Shown here: piece after piece, positions 18,310 through 27,659 of the stretch
How positions within the stretch are numbered: position 1 is the first letter of the stretch
How the letters are laid out: every line of letters begins with the position of its first letter
Assembly: GCA_001001345.1 (NCBI GenBank)
Contig: LCKI01000004.1
Location: forward strand, 1-46,983
DNA length: 46,983 nucleotides
DNA from: Parcubacteria group bacterium GW2011_GWC1_45_14
GTDB lineage: Bacteria; Patescibacteriota; Minisyncoccia; Moranbacterales; GWC2-37-73
Direction of reading: 5' to 3'
Program-made: the position numbers and the translations under genes
Notes under the pieces: generated by a model
The model's database searches: none
Told to the model about the DNA's origin: nothing
The model's input: only the letters and a program-made list of their open reading frames with translations

Positions 18310-19656
18310 TTATACCTTTTTCAACTTCAAAGTGAAATGGGATCCGACACCTTCGATGCTCTCGACCGTAAGGTCCCCTCCTATCTTCAAGGCTATCTCC
18401 CTTGAAATCCAAAGCCCCAAACCGGTGCCTGAAATTTTTGAAGTCTCCGCGCTTTTTATTCTATAAAATTTAGAGAAGAGATTTTTCATATTTTCGGCCG
18501 ACATGCCCATTCCTGTGTCAGCCACAGTTACGTACGCGAATTTACTATCCTGCTTGCTTTTTATCTCCACTTTTCCGGAAGGAGTGTATTTTATAGCGTT
18601 ACTTAAGAGATTTACCAGCACCTGCTTGACTCTCTCAGGATCGGCACTGACGACTAGCGCATCTTCCGCTCCATTGATGAGCTCCAGATTTTTCTGTTGC
18701 GCCGTTATCTTCATCTCATCGGCGATACCTTTTATTATGGCACTCAGTTCAATATTCTCCAGATTGATAGGCATCCTATTTTGTTCCAACCTGGAAACCT
18801 CCAGAAGGTCCTCAACCAGATCCCGAAGCCGGGTCGCGGATATATCCATGTTCTCAAGGTAACGGCGCTGGTTCCTTATTTCCTCCGAATCAGGCTTCCC
18901 CAGCAAATTGTTATCAAGCAGGCTTATATATCCCTTGATAGCAGTCAACGGACTTTTCAACTCATGGCTGGCCATGGAAATAAAGTCGTCTTTCATCTTA
19001 TCTATCTCTTCCAACTTCGTCGCTTTGAGTTCGTACTTAAAAAGTCTGGCATGATTCATCACCAGCAGAAGAACGATTACCAAAGAGGCTATGGCGACGA
19101 AATACACCCTGTCTATGATCCCCTGCACGAATTTGTCATGCTCGGACAAAGACAGCCGGAAAAGAGCTATTCCTTTTTTATTCCCTTCATCATCCCTGAT
19201 CACGTCGCCGATATTCCAGAACCGCCCTTGGCCGTCATGATCCAAAAAAGCTATCGCTTCCCCCTTGCTCCATAAAATAGCATACAGCGTATTTTGATTC
19301 TCGATATTTGCACTATCCCCGGTCATGGCGACAATTGAAAATTCCCCACCACCTTCTCCGGGTTTCAATATGGCGATATCTTTTATTTCGGAATCCTGGC
19401 TTTTTATAGCCTCTATCTTTGACTGGAGATATTCATCGTCCTCCATAAGATCAGCACCAAAGACCCTTAGAACATTCTCAGCCAAGAGCGCTTTGCTTTG
19501 AAGGAGCTTGTCCGTAGAACTTTCGAACTTCCTCAAGGAATAATAACTGTTGAAAAATATTATCGCAGTCACAGCGACGATCAAAACAAAAGAGTACAAA
19601 ATCGTCGGATTTTTTCTGATGAAACCTATTCCCCTGCTAATCAAATCCTTTATCAT
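18310..19656 (-). CDS. Sensor histidine kinase with extracytoplasmic N-terminal domain
   Basis: 448 aa; [52 protein letters not shown]. Confidence 0.93.
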   Translation of the reverse strand: MIKDLISRGIGFIRKNPTILYSFVLIVAVTAIIFFNSYYSLRKFESSTDKLLQSKALLAENVLRVFGADLMEDDEYLQSKIEAIKSQDSEIKDIAILKPGEGGGEFSIVAMTGDSANIENQNTLYAILWSKGEAIAFLDHDGQGRFWNIGDVIRDDEGNKKGIALFRLSLSEHDKFVQGIIDRVYFVAIASLVIVLLLVMNHARLFKYELKATKLEEIDKMKDDFISMASHELKSPLTAIKGYISLLDNNLLGKPDSEEIRNQRRYLENMDISATRLRDLVEDLLEVSRLEQNRMPINLENIELSAIIKGIADEMKITAQQKNLELINGAEDALVVSADPERVKQVLVNLLSNAIKYTPSGKVEIKSKQDSKFAYVTVADTGMGMSAENMKNLFSKFYRIKSAETSKISGTGLGLWISREIALKIGGDLTVESIEGVGSHFTLKLKKV

Positions 19657-21155
19657 ACGGCGTGTTTATGATTAATTATTCCCACTACAGCCAACGCTAT
19701 GCTTAAAAATATCACCACCGCAAGGAAGGAGAAAATCATGAAATTGTTTTTGGATTTTTGCACGGGCGACTGGTTCTTGATCACCTCCTGCGCTTGAACG
19801 CCGGATATGACCGTTGCCGCTTCAGCCGTTTTGACGAACCTCAGCGGTTCGCTTTTGCCGGCTATTTTACCGGTGCTGTCGGTTACTGCCACGTATGCTT
19901 CATGCTCTCCATCCTCCAGTTGCTTGTCCAATTCATATATCCAATTTCCGTCGGCATCAGTCTTCACGGTCACCACGATAGGATCACTGAAAATATATAT
20001 CGTCACAAAAGAGTTCGGGAGGCCCTTTCCACTAAGCGACAACGCCTTGTTTCCCGTATCCTTTTGGGCCAATTCGACGTTGCTTATGAAATATTCCTTT
20101 TTTATTTCACCTTTTTCTCTTGGATCTTCGAAAACGATCTTGTCGCTTCCATCTCCCGCTGAAAACTTAAGCGGATCGAAACCCTTTCCGATCTCATCCC
20201 CGTCAGAAAATCCATCCTTGTCCGTATCAGGATTTTTGGGATCAGTTCCTAGGCGGACTTCTTCGCCGTCAGAAATTCCGTCTTTGTCGGTATCAGCGGA
20301 TTCCGGATTCGTTCCCAGGTAAATTTCCCTTTCTTTACTCAGTCCGTCGCCATCCAGATCTTCCCTTAGGCTATAATCATAGGAGGGCTGGACAGCTGGA
20401 GCGGTTACATCGGAAGTTGCGACTTGAGTATCGTTGTTTTTATACCCAGCATCAGTCGTATTTTCAATTGGAACTGAAGACGTGGCGCCATTGTCGGTCG
20501 TCGAGGTGCCCTCCTGCCGCAATGCGGCAGGAAAAATATCCAAATAATAATCTGAACCGCTTTTATATTTCCCATCCCAACCGATTGTCACTTCGGCTAC
20601 GAAATAATACCTGCCGTTCAAGGATTCCGACAAGGTGTCGACATAAAAATCACATGTTCCCAGAGACTGTTTGCAGCCTTGGAAAACACCTATACTTTTG
20701 GATCCGGAAGATCCGTCCTTGCTGACAAATAATTCGGCAGCATTCGCATTCGGAGAATAAACGCTTACATACATATAATTCGCCGTTATCTTCGAGCCGC
20801 TCGATGGAAAGCTTATTTTCACTGTCTTATCAATATCTTCGTATTGGGTTGGAGCCGTCTGGGTCGCCATTTTCGCGCCGCACTGCACCGGATTAAATCC
20901 GGAAACGTAACAACTCCATTTCCATCCATCGGTCGTACTGGTGAATCCCGTCGCCATCCCGCTTAAACAGAGAGCATCACTGCTGGGAGCGACGGCAAGA
21001 ACGCCCCCATTGTCCTTTCCGCACTCCGGAGGAGCTGATATCGTAGCGCTATTCGTAAGGGTCTCGGCCAAAAGCTGACCTGCCAAAAGAAAACTGGCTA
21101 TTCCCAAAAATCCCATGCCAATTAAAAATAACGCGTGACGTTTTAAAGTGTTCAT
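19653..21155 (-). CDS. Secreted/membrane-anchored protein with thrombospondin type-3-like Ca-binding repeats and Ig-like region
   Basis: 500 aa; signal peptide, [65 protein letters not shown]-terminal TM. Confidence 0.82.
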   Translation of the reverse strand: MNTLKRHALFLIGMGFLGIASFLLAGQLLAETLTNSATISAPPECGKDNGGVLAVAPSSDALCLSGMATGFTSTTDGWKWSCYVSGFNPVQCGAKMATQTAPTQYEDIDKTVKISFPSSGSKITANYMYVSVYSPNANAAELFVSKDGSSGSKSIGVFQGCKQSLGTCDFYVDTLSESLNGRYYFVAEVTIGWDGKYKSGSDYYLDIFPAALRQEGTSTTDNGATSSVPIENTTDAGYKNNDTQVATSDVTAPAVQPSYDYSLREDLDGDGLSKEREIYLGTNPESADTDKDGISDGEEVRLGTDPKNPDTDKDGFSDGDEIGKGFDPLKFSAGDGSDKIVFEDPREKGEIKKEYFISNVELAQKDTGNKALSLSGKGLPNSFVTIYIFSDPIVVTVKTDADGNWIYELDKQLEDGEHEAYVAVTDSTGKIAGKSEPLRFVKTAEAATVISGVQAQEVIKNQSPVQKSKNNFMIFSFLAVVIFLSIALAVVGIINHKHAV

Positions 21156-21181
21156 TTTTTATTTTTTTAAAAAAATCCCTT

Positions 21182-21667
21182 TTATTTAATCTTACCGCAT
21201 ATTTCATAAGCGACAACTCCGAACGCCACCGAAACATTCAGAGATTTCTTCTTTCCTCTCATGGGAATTTCAACAATGGCGTCGCATTTTTTCAAAATCC
21301 GTTTGTCTATTCCCTTAGGCTCGTTGCCGACAATCAGCGCCACGTCGGATTGCGGGACAAACCTTCCATAATCGATACTTTCTTCATCCTGCTCAAGCGC
21401 TACTATTTTCACACCTTCCTTTTTTAATTTTTCCAATAATTTTCCGATTGAAACAGCTTTCTCCCATTCGACATTTTTTTCCGCTCCCAGAGCCGTCTTA
21501 GCGATCATTTTCTGCGCGTCCGTGAGATAAGGGGCGTTTTCCTTGGCCGGAGAAGGAGAATAGCCGGTGAGATAAATCTTTGCCGCCCCTACGCCGTCTG
21601 CGGTGCGGAATATCGAGCCTATATTGTGCGCGCTTCTTATGTTGTGAGCTATGACGATGAGTTTCAT
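21182..21667 (-). CDS. TrmH/SpoU-family RNA methyltransferase
   Basis: 161 aa; HNIRSAHNIGSIFRTADGVGAAKIYLTGYSP, ALIVGNEPKGID, IPMRGKKKSLNVSVAFGVVAYE. Confidence 0.92.
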   Translation of the reverse strand: MKLIVIAHNIRSAHNIGSIFRTADGVGAAKIYLTGYSPSPAKENAPYLTDAQKMIAKTALGAEKNVEWEKAVSIGKLLEKLKKEGVKIVALEQDEESIDYGRFVPQSDVALIVGNEPKGIDKRILKKCDAIVEIPMRGKKKSLNVSVAFGVVAYEICGKIK

Positions 21668-21694
21668 TATCAGTTACTAATTATCAATTATCAG

Positions 21695-21781
21695 GCTCGC
21701 GCGTTTGACTGAAGAAGACGATGAGTATTTGCGCTTCGGCGCATAGAGGCTCGTCGGAATCTGAAGGCAAATGCGCGAGTC
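21695..21781. repeat. Long imperfect palindrome/hairpin
   Basis: GCTCGCGCGTTTG...CGATGAG...TTGCGC-TTCG-GCGCAT...CTCGTCG...CAAATGCGCGAGTC. Confidence 0.6.
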
Positions 21782-21808
21782 TTCAGAATTACGACATCCT
21801 TCTTGCCG

Positions 21809-22960
21809 TCACTTATGAATAATCACGGGGGTCCCTATTTCAGCCCAATCATATATCTTTCCGGCTGAACCGGTTCCGAGCCTCACGCATCCGTGTGAAA
21901 CGGGAATTCCCAAATGGTTCGCTCCTTCCTTATACCCTCCTGGCCATTCCGGGAGCTCATGGATACCATATTCTCCAGAAGGGGTTATCGCCATCCAATA
22001 AGGCATAAACAAGCTGTATTTTTTTGACCAAGGCTTGAGAGCCTTGTTCTCAATCTTGAAAGATCCCTCTGGGGTGTCCATTCCTGCTTTTCCCGAGGAA
22101 ATCAAATAGGTTTCCACAATCTTTCCATTTTCAAAAATAACCATGACCTGACTCTTGAGATTTATATCTATATATCTCCCCTCTGCGATCCTTGGCTCCG
22201 TATAGTTTTTCGCCTGGGAAAGCCTGACCGTGATGTCCTTGTCCCAATTTTTCAATTCCTCCGGCTTGGTTTCAAAATATGATTCGAATGTTTTTTCATA
22301 ATCCTCCTCTGGAGAATTCTCATGTTTTACATATATTTTCACGTCGTATCGCTTCCCCTTCTGAAGATTCCCTTTCGACAATATCTTCACGCTGGTTTTC
22401 TGCTCATTCAATTGAGAAACGAACTCCCCCATCGGATCGATTACAAATTTCACATTGAAACCGTCCAGAGGTCTGTCAAAATTCACGGAAATAGGATCTT
22501 CTATATCGATAAGCACGTTTTTTTCTCCTTCTGAAGGGACAATGGAAACCACCTCCGGATAACCCTCGGTTTGAAAATCGACGCTTCCACGAAAACCGAT
22601 CCCGAAAATATTACGCCCATTGTTTATATTCAAAGAATATTTGGTGTCCCGTTTCCAGTTTCCATTGGGAACAAGGGCAAAGGAATCATTCCCATCGGAC
22701 CACCTCAGGGAAAAATCTTTCGCAGGCTCCATTTTTAAGGACTCTTCCACGCTTCCAGGGGAAACTCTTCCGGAAAAATTAAATGTTATTTCTTCGTCCA
22801 GCTTCACATTTTCATTTTTGGAAAGCGAAACCTTTGTTTCCAAAAACTCCGTATTGCTTTTGACGTAATTGAATATTCCAAATAGCCCCAATCCCGAAAA
22901 AAGGACCATCAAAAAAATCTCCATGCAAACCCTCTTAATATGCTGCGCTGAATACTCCAC
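21809..22960 (-). CDS. L,D-transpeptidase (YkuD) with N-terminal Ig-like domains
   Basis: 383 aa; HLGIPVSHGCVRLGTGSAGKIYDWAEIGTPVIIHK catalytic motif; NVLIDIEDPISVNFDRPLD Ig-like. Confidence 0.92.
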   Translation of the reverse strand: MEYSAQHIKRVCMEIFLMVLFSGLGLFGIFNYVKSNTEFLETKVSLSKNENVKLDEEITFNFSGRVSPGSVEESLKMEPAKDFSLRWSDGNDSFALVPNGNWKRDTKYSLNINNGRNIFGIGFRGSVDFQTEGYPEVVSIVPSEGEKNVLIDIEDPISVNFDRPLDGFNVKFVIDPMGEFVSQLNEQKTSVKILSKGNLQKGKRYDVKIYVKHENSPEEDYEKTFESYFETKPEELKNWDKDITVRLSQAKNYTEPRIAEGRYIDINLKSQVMVIFENGKIVETYLISSGKAGMDTPEGSFKIENKALKPWSKKYSLFMPYWMAITPSGEYGIHELPEWPGGYKEGANHLGIPVSHGCVRLGTGSAGKIYDWAEIGTPVIIHK

Positions 22961-22978
22961 CGTAATTAGAAACCTTCC

Positions 22979-23989
22979 TTAGTTATATAGGATTTTGGCT
23001 TGATCCCAGACTTCCGGATGATCTTGGGTGGCTTTTAGCCAATACCACCATTCCACTCCCCATACGTAGATATCCGTTATGCCGGTTTTTCTGGCGTATT
23101 CAATGTTGTCCTTGAGCTTGGAGGCGTTCATGGATTCAAACTGCCTTTTCAAGGGAAATCCAGTCGTCCATCCTTCTATCCATGGCTCTCCCTGAAGTTC
23201 TATTACCGAAACGTTCTTTTGGCCGACCAGCGTCCCGACCATCGCTTTTTTTATCTTGAAAAAATTAGGCCCGAGAGGATATTTCCAAAAACCGTATTTT
23301 TCAGTGAAAACTTCCCGATACATGGTAGTTCCGAAATGATCACCCCTTTTGGCTGCCCGAAGCCAGATACTCAGCTCCCCGCTATCGGTAAGCATGATAC
23401 CTTTCTCAGGATCAATTCTCCTGACCATCTCAATTTCCTTGTCTAAAAGTTCCACGTCCAAGGGAGGACAAATGCCGAATCCCAAAAAAGGCTCGTTTTC
23501 AACCTGCCAGATGGAAATGGCGGGATGATCCTTGTATCTGAAAACCGTGGTCTCCACGAAACTCAGCAATTTTTCCTTTCTCTTGGCATCATCTTCCTTG
23601 GCCCACTGCGGTATATGGCATTCCGGCCAACGTGGAACCTTTTGCCCAACAGCCAGAACTATTTCAGCATTCCTTTTGCCAGCTTCGTCCAATTGCCAGT
23701 CCAACTCGGAAAAATCATATTGTCCTTCGGTTTTTTCCACCAAATCCCAATAAGCGGCGATGCGGATCTTTTTCACTCCCAAATCATCCATGGTTGCCAA
23801 ATAGGCCTCCTTCCAATCAAGGCCGATATCCTGCGCATAGCGCGAAGAAAAGGTCACTCCCAAATTAGCCTCCTGCTCGGGAAGAGCGACGGGAAGATTG
23901 AAATAGGCGAATATGCAAAGCGCCAAAGTGGTCAATCCGGCGAATAATAACGCGAGTGTCTTTACGACACGCCTCAGAACATTTTTCAT
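22979..23989 (-). CDS. Glycoside hydrolase-like (TIM-barrel, cellulase-type) protein
   Basis: 336 aa; GVKKIRIAAYWDLVEKTEGQYDFSELDWQLDEAGKRNAEIVLAVGQKVPRWPECH, ISIWQVENEPF, VIELQGEPW. Confidence 0.72.
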   Translation of the reverse strand: MKNVLRRVVKTLALLFAGLTTLALCIFAYFNLPVALPEQEANLGVTFSSRYAQDIGLDWKEAYLATMDDLGVKKIRIAAYWDLVEKTEGQYDFSELDWQLDEAGKRNAEIVLAVGQKVPRWPECHIPQWAKEDDAKRKEKLLSFVETTVFRYKDHPAISIWQVENEPFLGFGICPPLDVELLDKEIEMVRRIDPEKGIMLTDSGELSIWLRAAKRGDHFGTTMYREVFTEKYGFWKYPLGPNFFKIKKAMVGTLVGQKNVSVIELQGEPWIEGWTTGFPLKRQFESMNASKLKDNIEYARKTGITDIYVWGVEWWYWLKATQDHPEVWDQAKILYN

Positions 23990-24011
23990 AAATGAAATTT
24001 AAAATAATAAA

Positions 24012-24998
24012 TTAGGACGTCAAATAAAAAAATCCGGGACTATTGACCGAAAGCATCCAAAGGCCGACGCCTATGAACACTATCGCTAAAAATTTCTGCA
24101 TCCAATCGCTGAATTTTAATTTTTCCCGATAAATATGATGATGCCAAACAGAAAGCATCGAAACCAGAACCAAAACGAAAACGAATTGGATGCTTCCGAC
24201 GGCATTGACCGCTGAAACTGAGCCTCTGGAAATAGCCAGCACGATCAAAAACGACCCCGTGCCTGCCATTATCTTATTGGCCGTAAAAAGAGCTCCGGTA
24301 GAAGCGACCCTTCCCCTGGAGGATCCGCTCTGATCAAATGATTTCATTATTTGCTTTCGAAATACCGGGAAAAGCAAAAGACTCATGCCGGCCAAGAAGA
24401 ATCCGATCCTGTTCCACACGAAACCGTTAATAAAACCAGTTCCGTTGAAGACTTCCTTGAGAAGACCCAGGGATACGGCCTGGGAGACTCCTGATATTAC
24501 AGAATATCTGAAGCCCTTGAAAAGTTTCATATTATGAATAGGCAGATCAAAGGATATCAAAAAACCCCCGGAGGCCAAGATAAGTACCGCCACCACGCCC
24601 ATAACTCCCAACCTTTCATCTAAAAAAAGAAAGGCATAGACGACGGAAACCAGCGGGATGATCGTTCCGACCAAGGGTGCTACCCTGGAGATCTCATTTT
24701 CTTGGACCGCCCTATATAAAGCCAAAAGGCCGTAGATAAAAAATATCCCGGAAAAAATAGCATATGCGACTATACGTGTCCCCGGAAAAGAAAATCCGAA
24801 AGGGATGAAAGCTAGCGCGAACAAACTGAAAACGGAAACGTAAAAAGCATATACAGCCGGTTTGGAGATGCGCGAATGCAACAGATATTTATCCAGCACC
24901 GCAACCACTGCGATCAAAAGATATCCTCCGACTGCGATGGAGAGCCAATCAAAAGAAAGAAAAAAAATACTTATATCAGAAATGGAAAAAAGAGACAT
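24012..24998 (-). CDS. EamA/DMT-type transporter
   Basis: 328 aa; ~10 TM; ISRVAPLVGTIIPLVSVVYAFLFLDERLGVMGVVAVLILASGGFLI. Confidence 0.78.
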   Translation of the reverse strand: MSLFSISDISIFFLSFDWLSIAVGGYLLIAVVAVLDKYLLHSRISKPAVYAFYVSVFSLFALAFIPFGFSFPGTRIVAYAIFSGIFFIYGLLALYRAVQENEISRVAPLVGTIIPLVSVVYAFLFLDERLGVMGVVAVLILASGGFLISFDLPIHNMKLFKGFRYSVISGVSQAVSLGLLKEVFNGTGFINGFVWNRIGFFLAGMSLLLFPVFRKQIMKSFDQSGSSRGRVASTGALFTANKIMAGTGSFLIVLAISRGSVSAVNAVGSIQFVFVLVLVSMLSVWHHHIYREKLKFSDWMQKFLAIVFIGVGLWMLSVNSPGFFYLTS

Positions 24999-25068
24999 TT
25001 TTGTTTTTGTTTATATGTGTTTCGCGTATCCGCGACTATGCCTATTTTACCCTAATTCGGGAATTTAA

Positions 25069-25109
25069 AAAAGTCCCTCCCAAGCCTATTCGGCTTAAAA
25101 GGGACTTTT
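25069..25109 (-). terminator. Hairpin terminator of the 25129 gene
   Basis: aaaagtccc...aagcc-tatt-cggctt...gggactttt. Confidence 0.55.
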
Positions 25110-25128
25110 AGGAAATTTCAATCGCCCA

Positions 25129-25860
25129 TTAGGCATCCGTCTTCACTATCTTATCGAAATAAAAACTGACATCATTGATCCATTTATTGGCAGCCGCCTG
25201 TCCTCCGGTCGCGGCGCAGTTCGAGCCGCATTTCCAAACTACCATCTTGGAGGGGGTCGTGAGGTTTTTTCCTACTAGCGTTTCCAGTCTCTTCCCGATG
25301 ACCTCCACGGCCTCTTCGGGAGAAGCGAAACATCCATGTCCCATGGCAAGACCTTTTTTTCCTGCTCCTTTATATCCCCAATAATTGAAACAATCCTGTC
25401 CATTCAGTGTAGGTACCCTTTTTCCCCAATTGCTTTCCTTTTTGGCTATACCCACAATAAAAGCTGCGACCGTCTTGTCTTTCTTGGCTATATAAGGAAC
25501 CATCTCCTTTATCGGATAATCTCCGACCATCCTATATAATTCCTTTTCCAGTTCGCTTTCCTTGGGCAAGAAAATACCCTTGGGCTTTTCCAGCTTAACA
25601 CTCGGGGTATATTTGGGATCCTGCCCGCCCACCAGCTTAAAGCTTCCGAAGTCTACGGAAATGATTATTTCGGACTTCCTGTCCACGACGCTCTCCCCAT
25701 TGGCCTGCGCGTAAAAGGAGGGTTGGGAATACACGAGGCCGGCGACAGCCGCTATGGCCGAAATCGCTACCGCGAATGGTAGATTTTTCCTATTTATAAT
25801 TTTCTTTATGTGCGACTTGATCTTCAAAAACAATTCCACGATTTGCGGAAATTTACCCAT
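25129..25860 (-). CDS. Membrane-anchored lysozyme/glucosaminidase-like protein (paralog of 27660..28721)
   Basis: 243 aa; AAFIVGIAKKESNWGKRVPTLNGQDCFNYWGYKG...VWKCGSNCAATGGQAAANKWINDVSFYFDKI. Confidence 0.6.
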   Translation of the reverse strand: MGKFPQIVELFLKIKSHIKKIINRKNLPFAVAISAIAAVAGLVYSQPSFYAQANGESVVDRKSEIIISVDFGSFKLVGGQDPKYTPSVKLEKPKGIFLPKESELEKELYRMVGDYPIKEMVPYIAKKDKTVAAFIVGIAKKESNWGKRVPTLNGQDCFNYWGYKGAGKKGLAMGHGCFASPEEAVEVIGKRLETLVGKNLTTPSKMVVWKCGSNCAATGGQAAANKWINDVSFYFDKIVKTDA

Positions 25861-26121
25861 AATTTGATGCTACTGATTATAACTGCCTTGCGGCGTCACA
25901 CCCCTTTTTTCGCGGACTTTTTAATACAACACCTCCGCTCTTTTATTCCCTCTTTTCCCTCTCTCTTTTCAAGCACGCAAGATCCATCCTAGCACAAAAG
26001 CTACTCGACAGTCAAGCAACAATCCTTATTTTAGGCTAAAACAAGCCATTTTATAAAATAAAAATACCTATCTGAATAGGTATTTCCTTTCCTGTCTCCT
26101 TTTTCGCCTTTTTTATGATTT

Positions 26122-26155
26122 TGTACATAATGCTACGGTCGTAGGATTATGTACA
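26122..26155. promoter_or_regulatory. 34-bp operator-like palindrome, copy 1
   Basis: TGTACATAATGCTACGGTCGTAGGATTATGTACA. Confidence 0.6.
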
Positions 26156-26176
26156 TTTTTATAACACACAACTTTT

Positions 26177-26210
26177 TAACATTAACTTATGGCCGTGAGA
26201 TAATGTGCAA
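26177..26210. promoter_or_regulatory. 34-bp operator-like palindrome, copy 2
   Basis: TAACATTAACTTATGGCCGTGAGATAATGTGCAA. Confidence 0.55.
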
Positions 26211-26389
26211 TTAAGATTTATTGAAAAAGTGCATCCTGAGCCTTTCTTCATTGTCGATTTTCAGCATCGCTCTTCTTCAACCATCAATATGGAATTTTTC
26301 GGCTTATTCTGTGATTTCTTTTACAATTGAATGTCGCGTAACAAGAACAGAGCCTAGTTCTACTCCCCCTTTTTTTGGAACCAATTAAT

Positions 26390-27064
26390 CTAATTTAAAA
26401 GGCGGATACCGCTTAATTCCAGAATTTCCTTTGGGGATGAATTGACCAACTTAACCGAATCCGCGTTCTGATTATTTTCTTTTACTTTCTGAATTATGAA
26501 TCTTCCAATTTTATATCCCAGCATGGCAGGCTTTCCTTTACCTCCATACAGCCATGAATCATCAGCTCTTTCCTTATTCCACATCACTTCTTTGATTTTC
26601 CCGAGCCAACCTCCGATCTCACTGAAATCAACATCATTTTTCCGTAATATATGCGCTGAAGGATATTGCTCCGCAGCAAAAGAATCAGCCAGGCCCTCTG
26701 AAATTATCGAGCCGATAAGTATGTGCTCTTCGCCTTCAGGCAACTCACCTACGTATCCTCGGCACACATGGTGCATTTCGTGATAAATAATATAGATAAG
26801 CTGTTCTATGATTTTTTTGCGCCTATTATCCGATTCTCTCAGCCCATCAGGATTAATCGATATCTCAATCAATCCGCATGCTTTCGCAAAAGCGCTTATG
26901 TCTCCTTTTGTCCGAGGACTGATAACAAAAGTCAGCTTTTCCTGCTTAAATGGCAAAATGGTGGCAATTTTTTCCGCATGCTCACTTATTATTCTTGCGA
27001 GAAACTCCTCCTCTTTCTTGGAAAAGGATCCTGCTGGAGATGAAAATACACTTTCTATTTCCAT
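26390..27064 (-). CDS. Predicted zinc metalloprotease (HExxH; DUF2268-like)
   Basis: 224 aa; IIYHEMHHVCRGYVGELPEGEEHILIGSIISEGLADSFAAEQYP. Confidence 0.55.
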   Translation of the reverse strand: MEIESVFSSPAGSFSKKEEEFLARIISEHAEKIATILPFKQEKLTFVISPRTKGDISAFAKACGLIEISINPDGLRESDNRRKKIIEQLIYIIYHEMHHVCRGYVGELPEGEEHILIGSIISEGLADSFAAEQYPSAHILRKNDVDFSEIGGWLGKIKEVMWNKERADDSWLYGGKGKPAMLGYKIGRFIIQKVKENNQNADSVKLVNSSPKEILELSGIRLLN

Positions 27065-27164
27065 AAACTTGCTCGGGAAATTTAATGATTACAAGGTTAT
27101 AGACAATTTTCCGACATATGGCAGATTTTCGTGTCCCTCCCTCTGATTTTCATTCAAGAATCTC

Positions 27165-27341
27165 TTACTTTTTCCAGTCCTTTACTAAAACTCCTCCCCG
27201 AACCCTTTTGACAACAACTTTCTGTTTTTCCCGCCAACCTAACTCACGGACGATTTCAATTGGCAGGGTCAGTCCGATGCTTTTGTCGCCGATGCGGCTG
27301 AGTTTCCTGATATTTTTATCTTCGGATTTTCTTATTGCCAT
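27165..27341 (-). CDS. AbrB/MazE-like (SpoVT-AbrB fold) DNA-binding protein
   Basis: KNIRKLSRIGDKSIGLTLPIEIVRELGWREKQKVVVKRVRGGVLVKDW; start at internal Met of ORF 27165..27368. Confidence 0.68.
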   Translation of the reverse strand: MAIRKSEDKNIRKLSRIGDKSIGLTLPIEIVRELGWREKQKVVVKRVRGGVLVKDWKK

Positions 27342-27352
27342 ACGATCATATT

Positions 27353-27388
27353 TCGCACATAATCCCACGACCGTGAGTTGATGTGCGA
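27353..27388. promoter_or_regulatory. Operator-like palindrome, copy 3, just upstream of the AbrB-like gene
   Basis: TCGCACATAATCCCACGACCGTGAGTTGATGTGCGA. Confidence 0.65.
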
Positions 27389-27446
27389 TTTTTTTATTAA
27401 CGGTTGTTTGACGGAAATAGGTATTTCAATGGGTATTCGAATAAGT

Positions 27447-27580
27447 TAGGGCTTGCGTGTTTTGCTTCTTAAAATTTACGATAAAATATCGTTTTTTGCG
27501 CACTGCCGGCCGACCCGGGAGGGAAAGGCAAGCAAAAAATATATATTTTGCCGGAAATTCATTCAAACGCGTAACTCCTA
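27447..27580. mobile_element. MITE-like element, copy 2
   Basis: TA|GGGCTTGCGTGT...TTTTTTGCGCACTGCCGGCCGACCCGGGAGGGAAAGGCAAGCAAAAAA...ACGCGTAACTCC|TA. Confidence 0.7.
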
Positions 27581-27659
27581 TAAATATTTCCGGCATATCT
27601 TGGCCGGGTCCGCTTTGCGATTTTTGCCAAATAGACGAAAACGGGCCGAAACCCATTCT

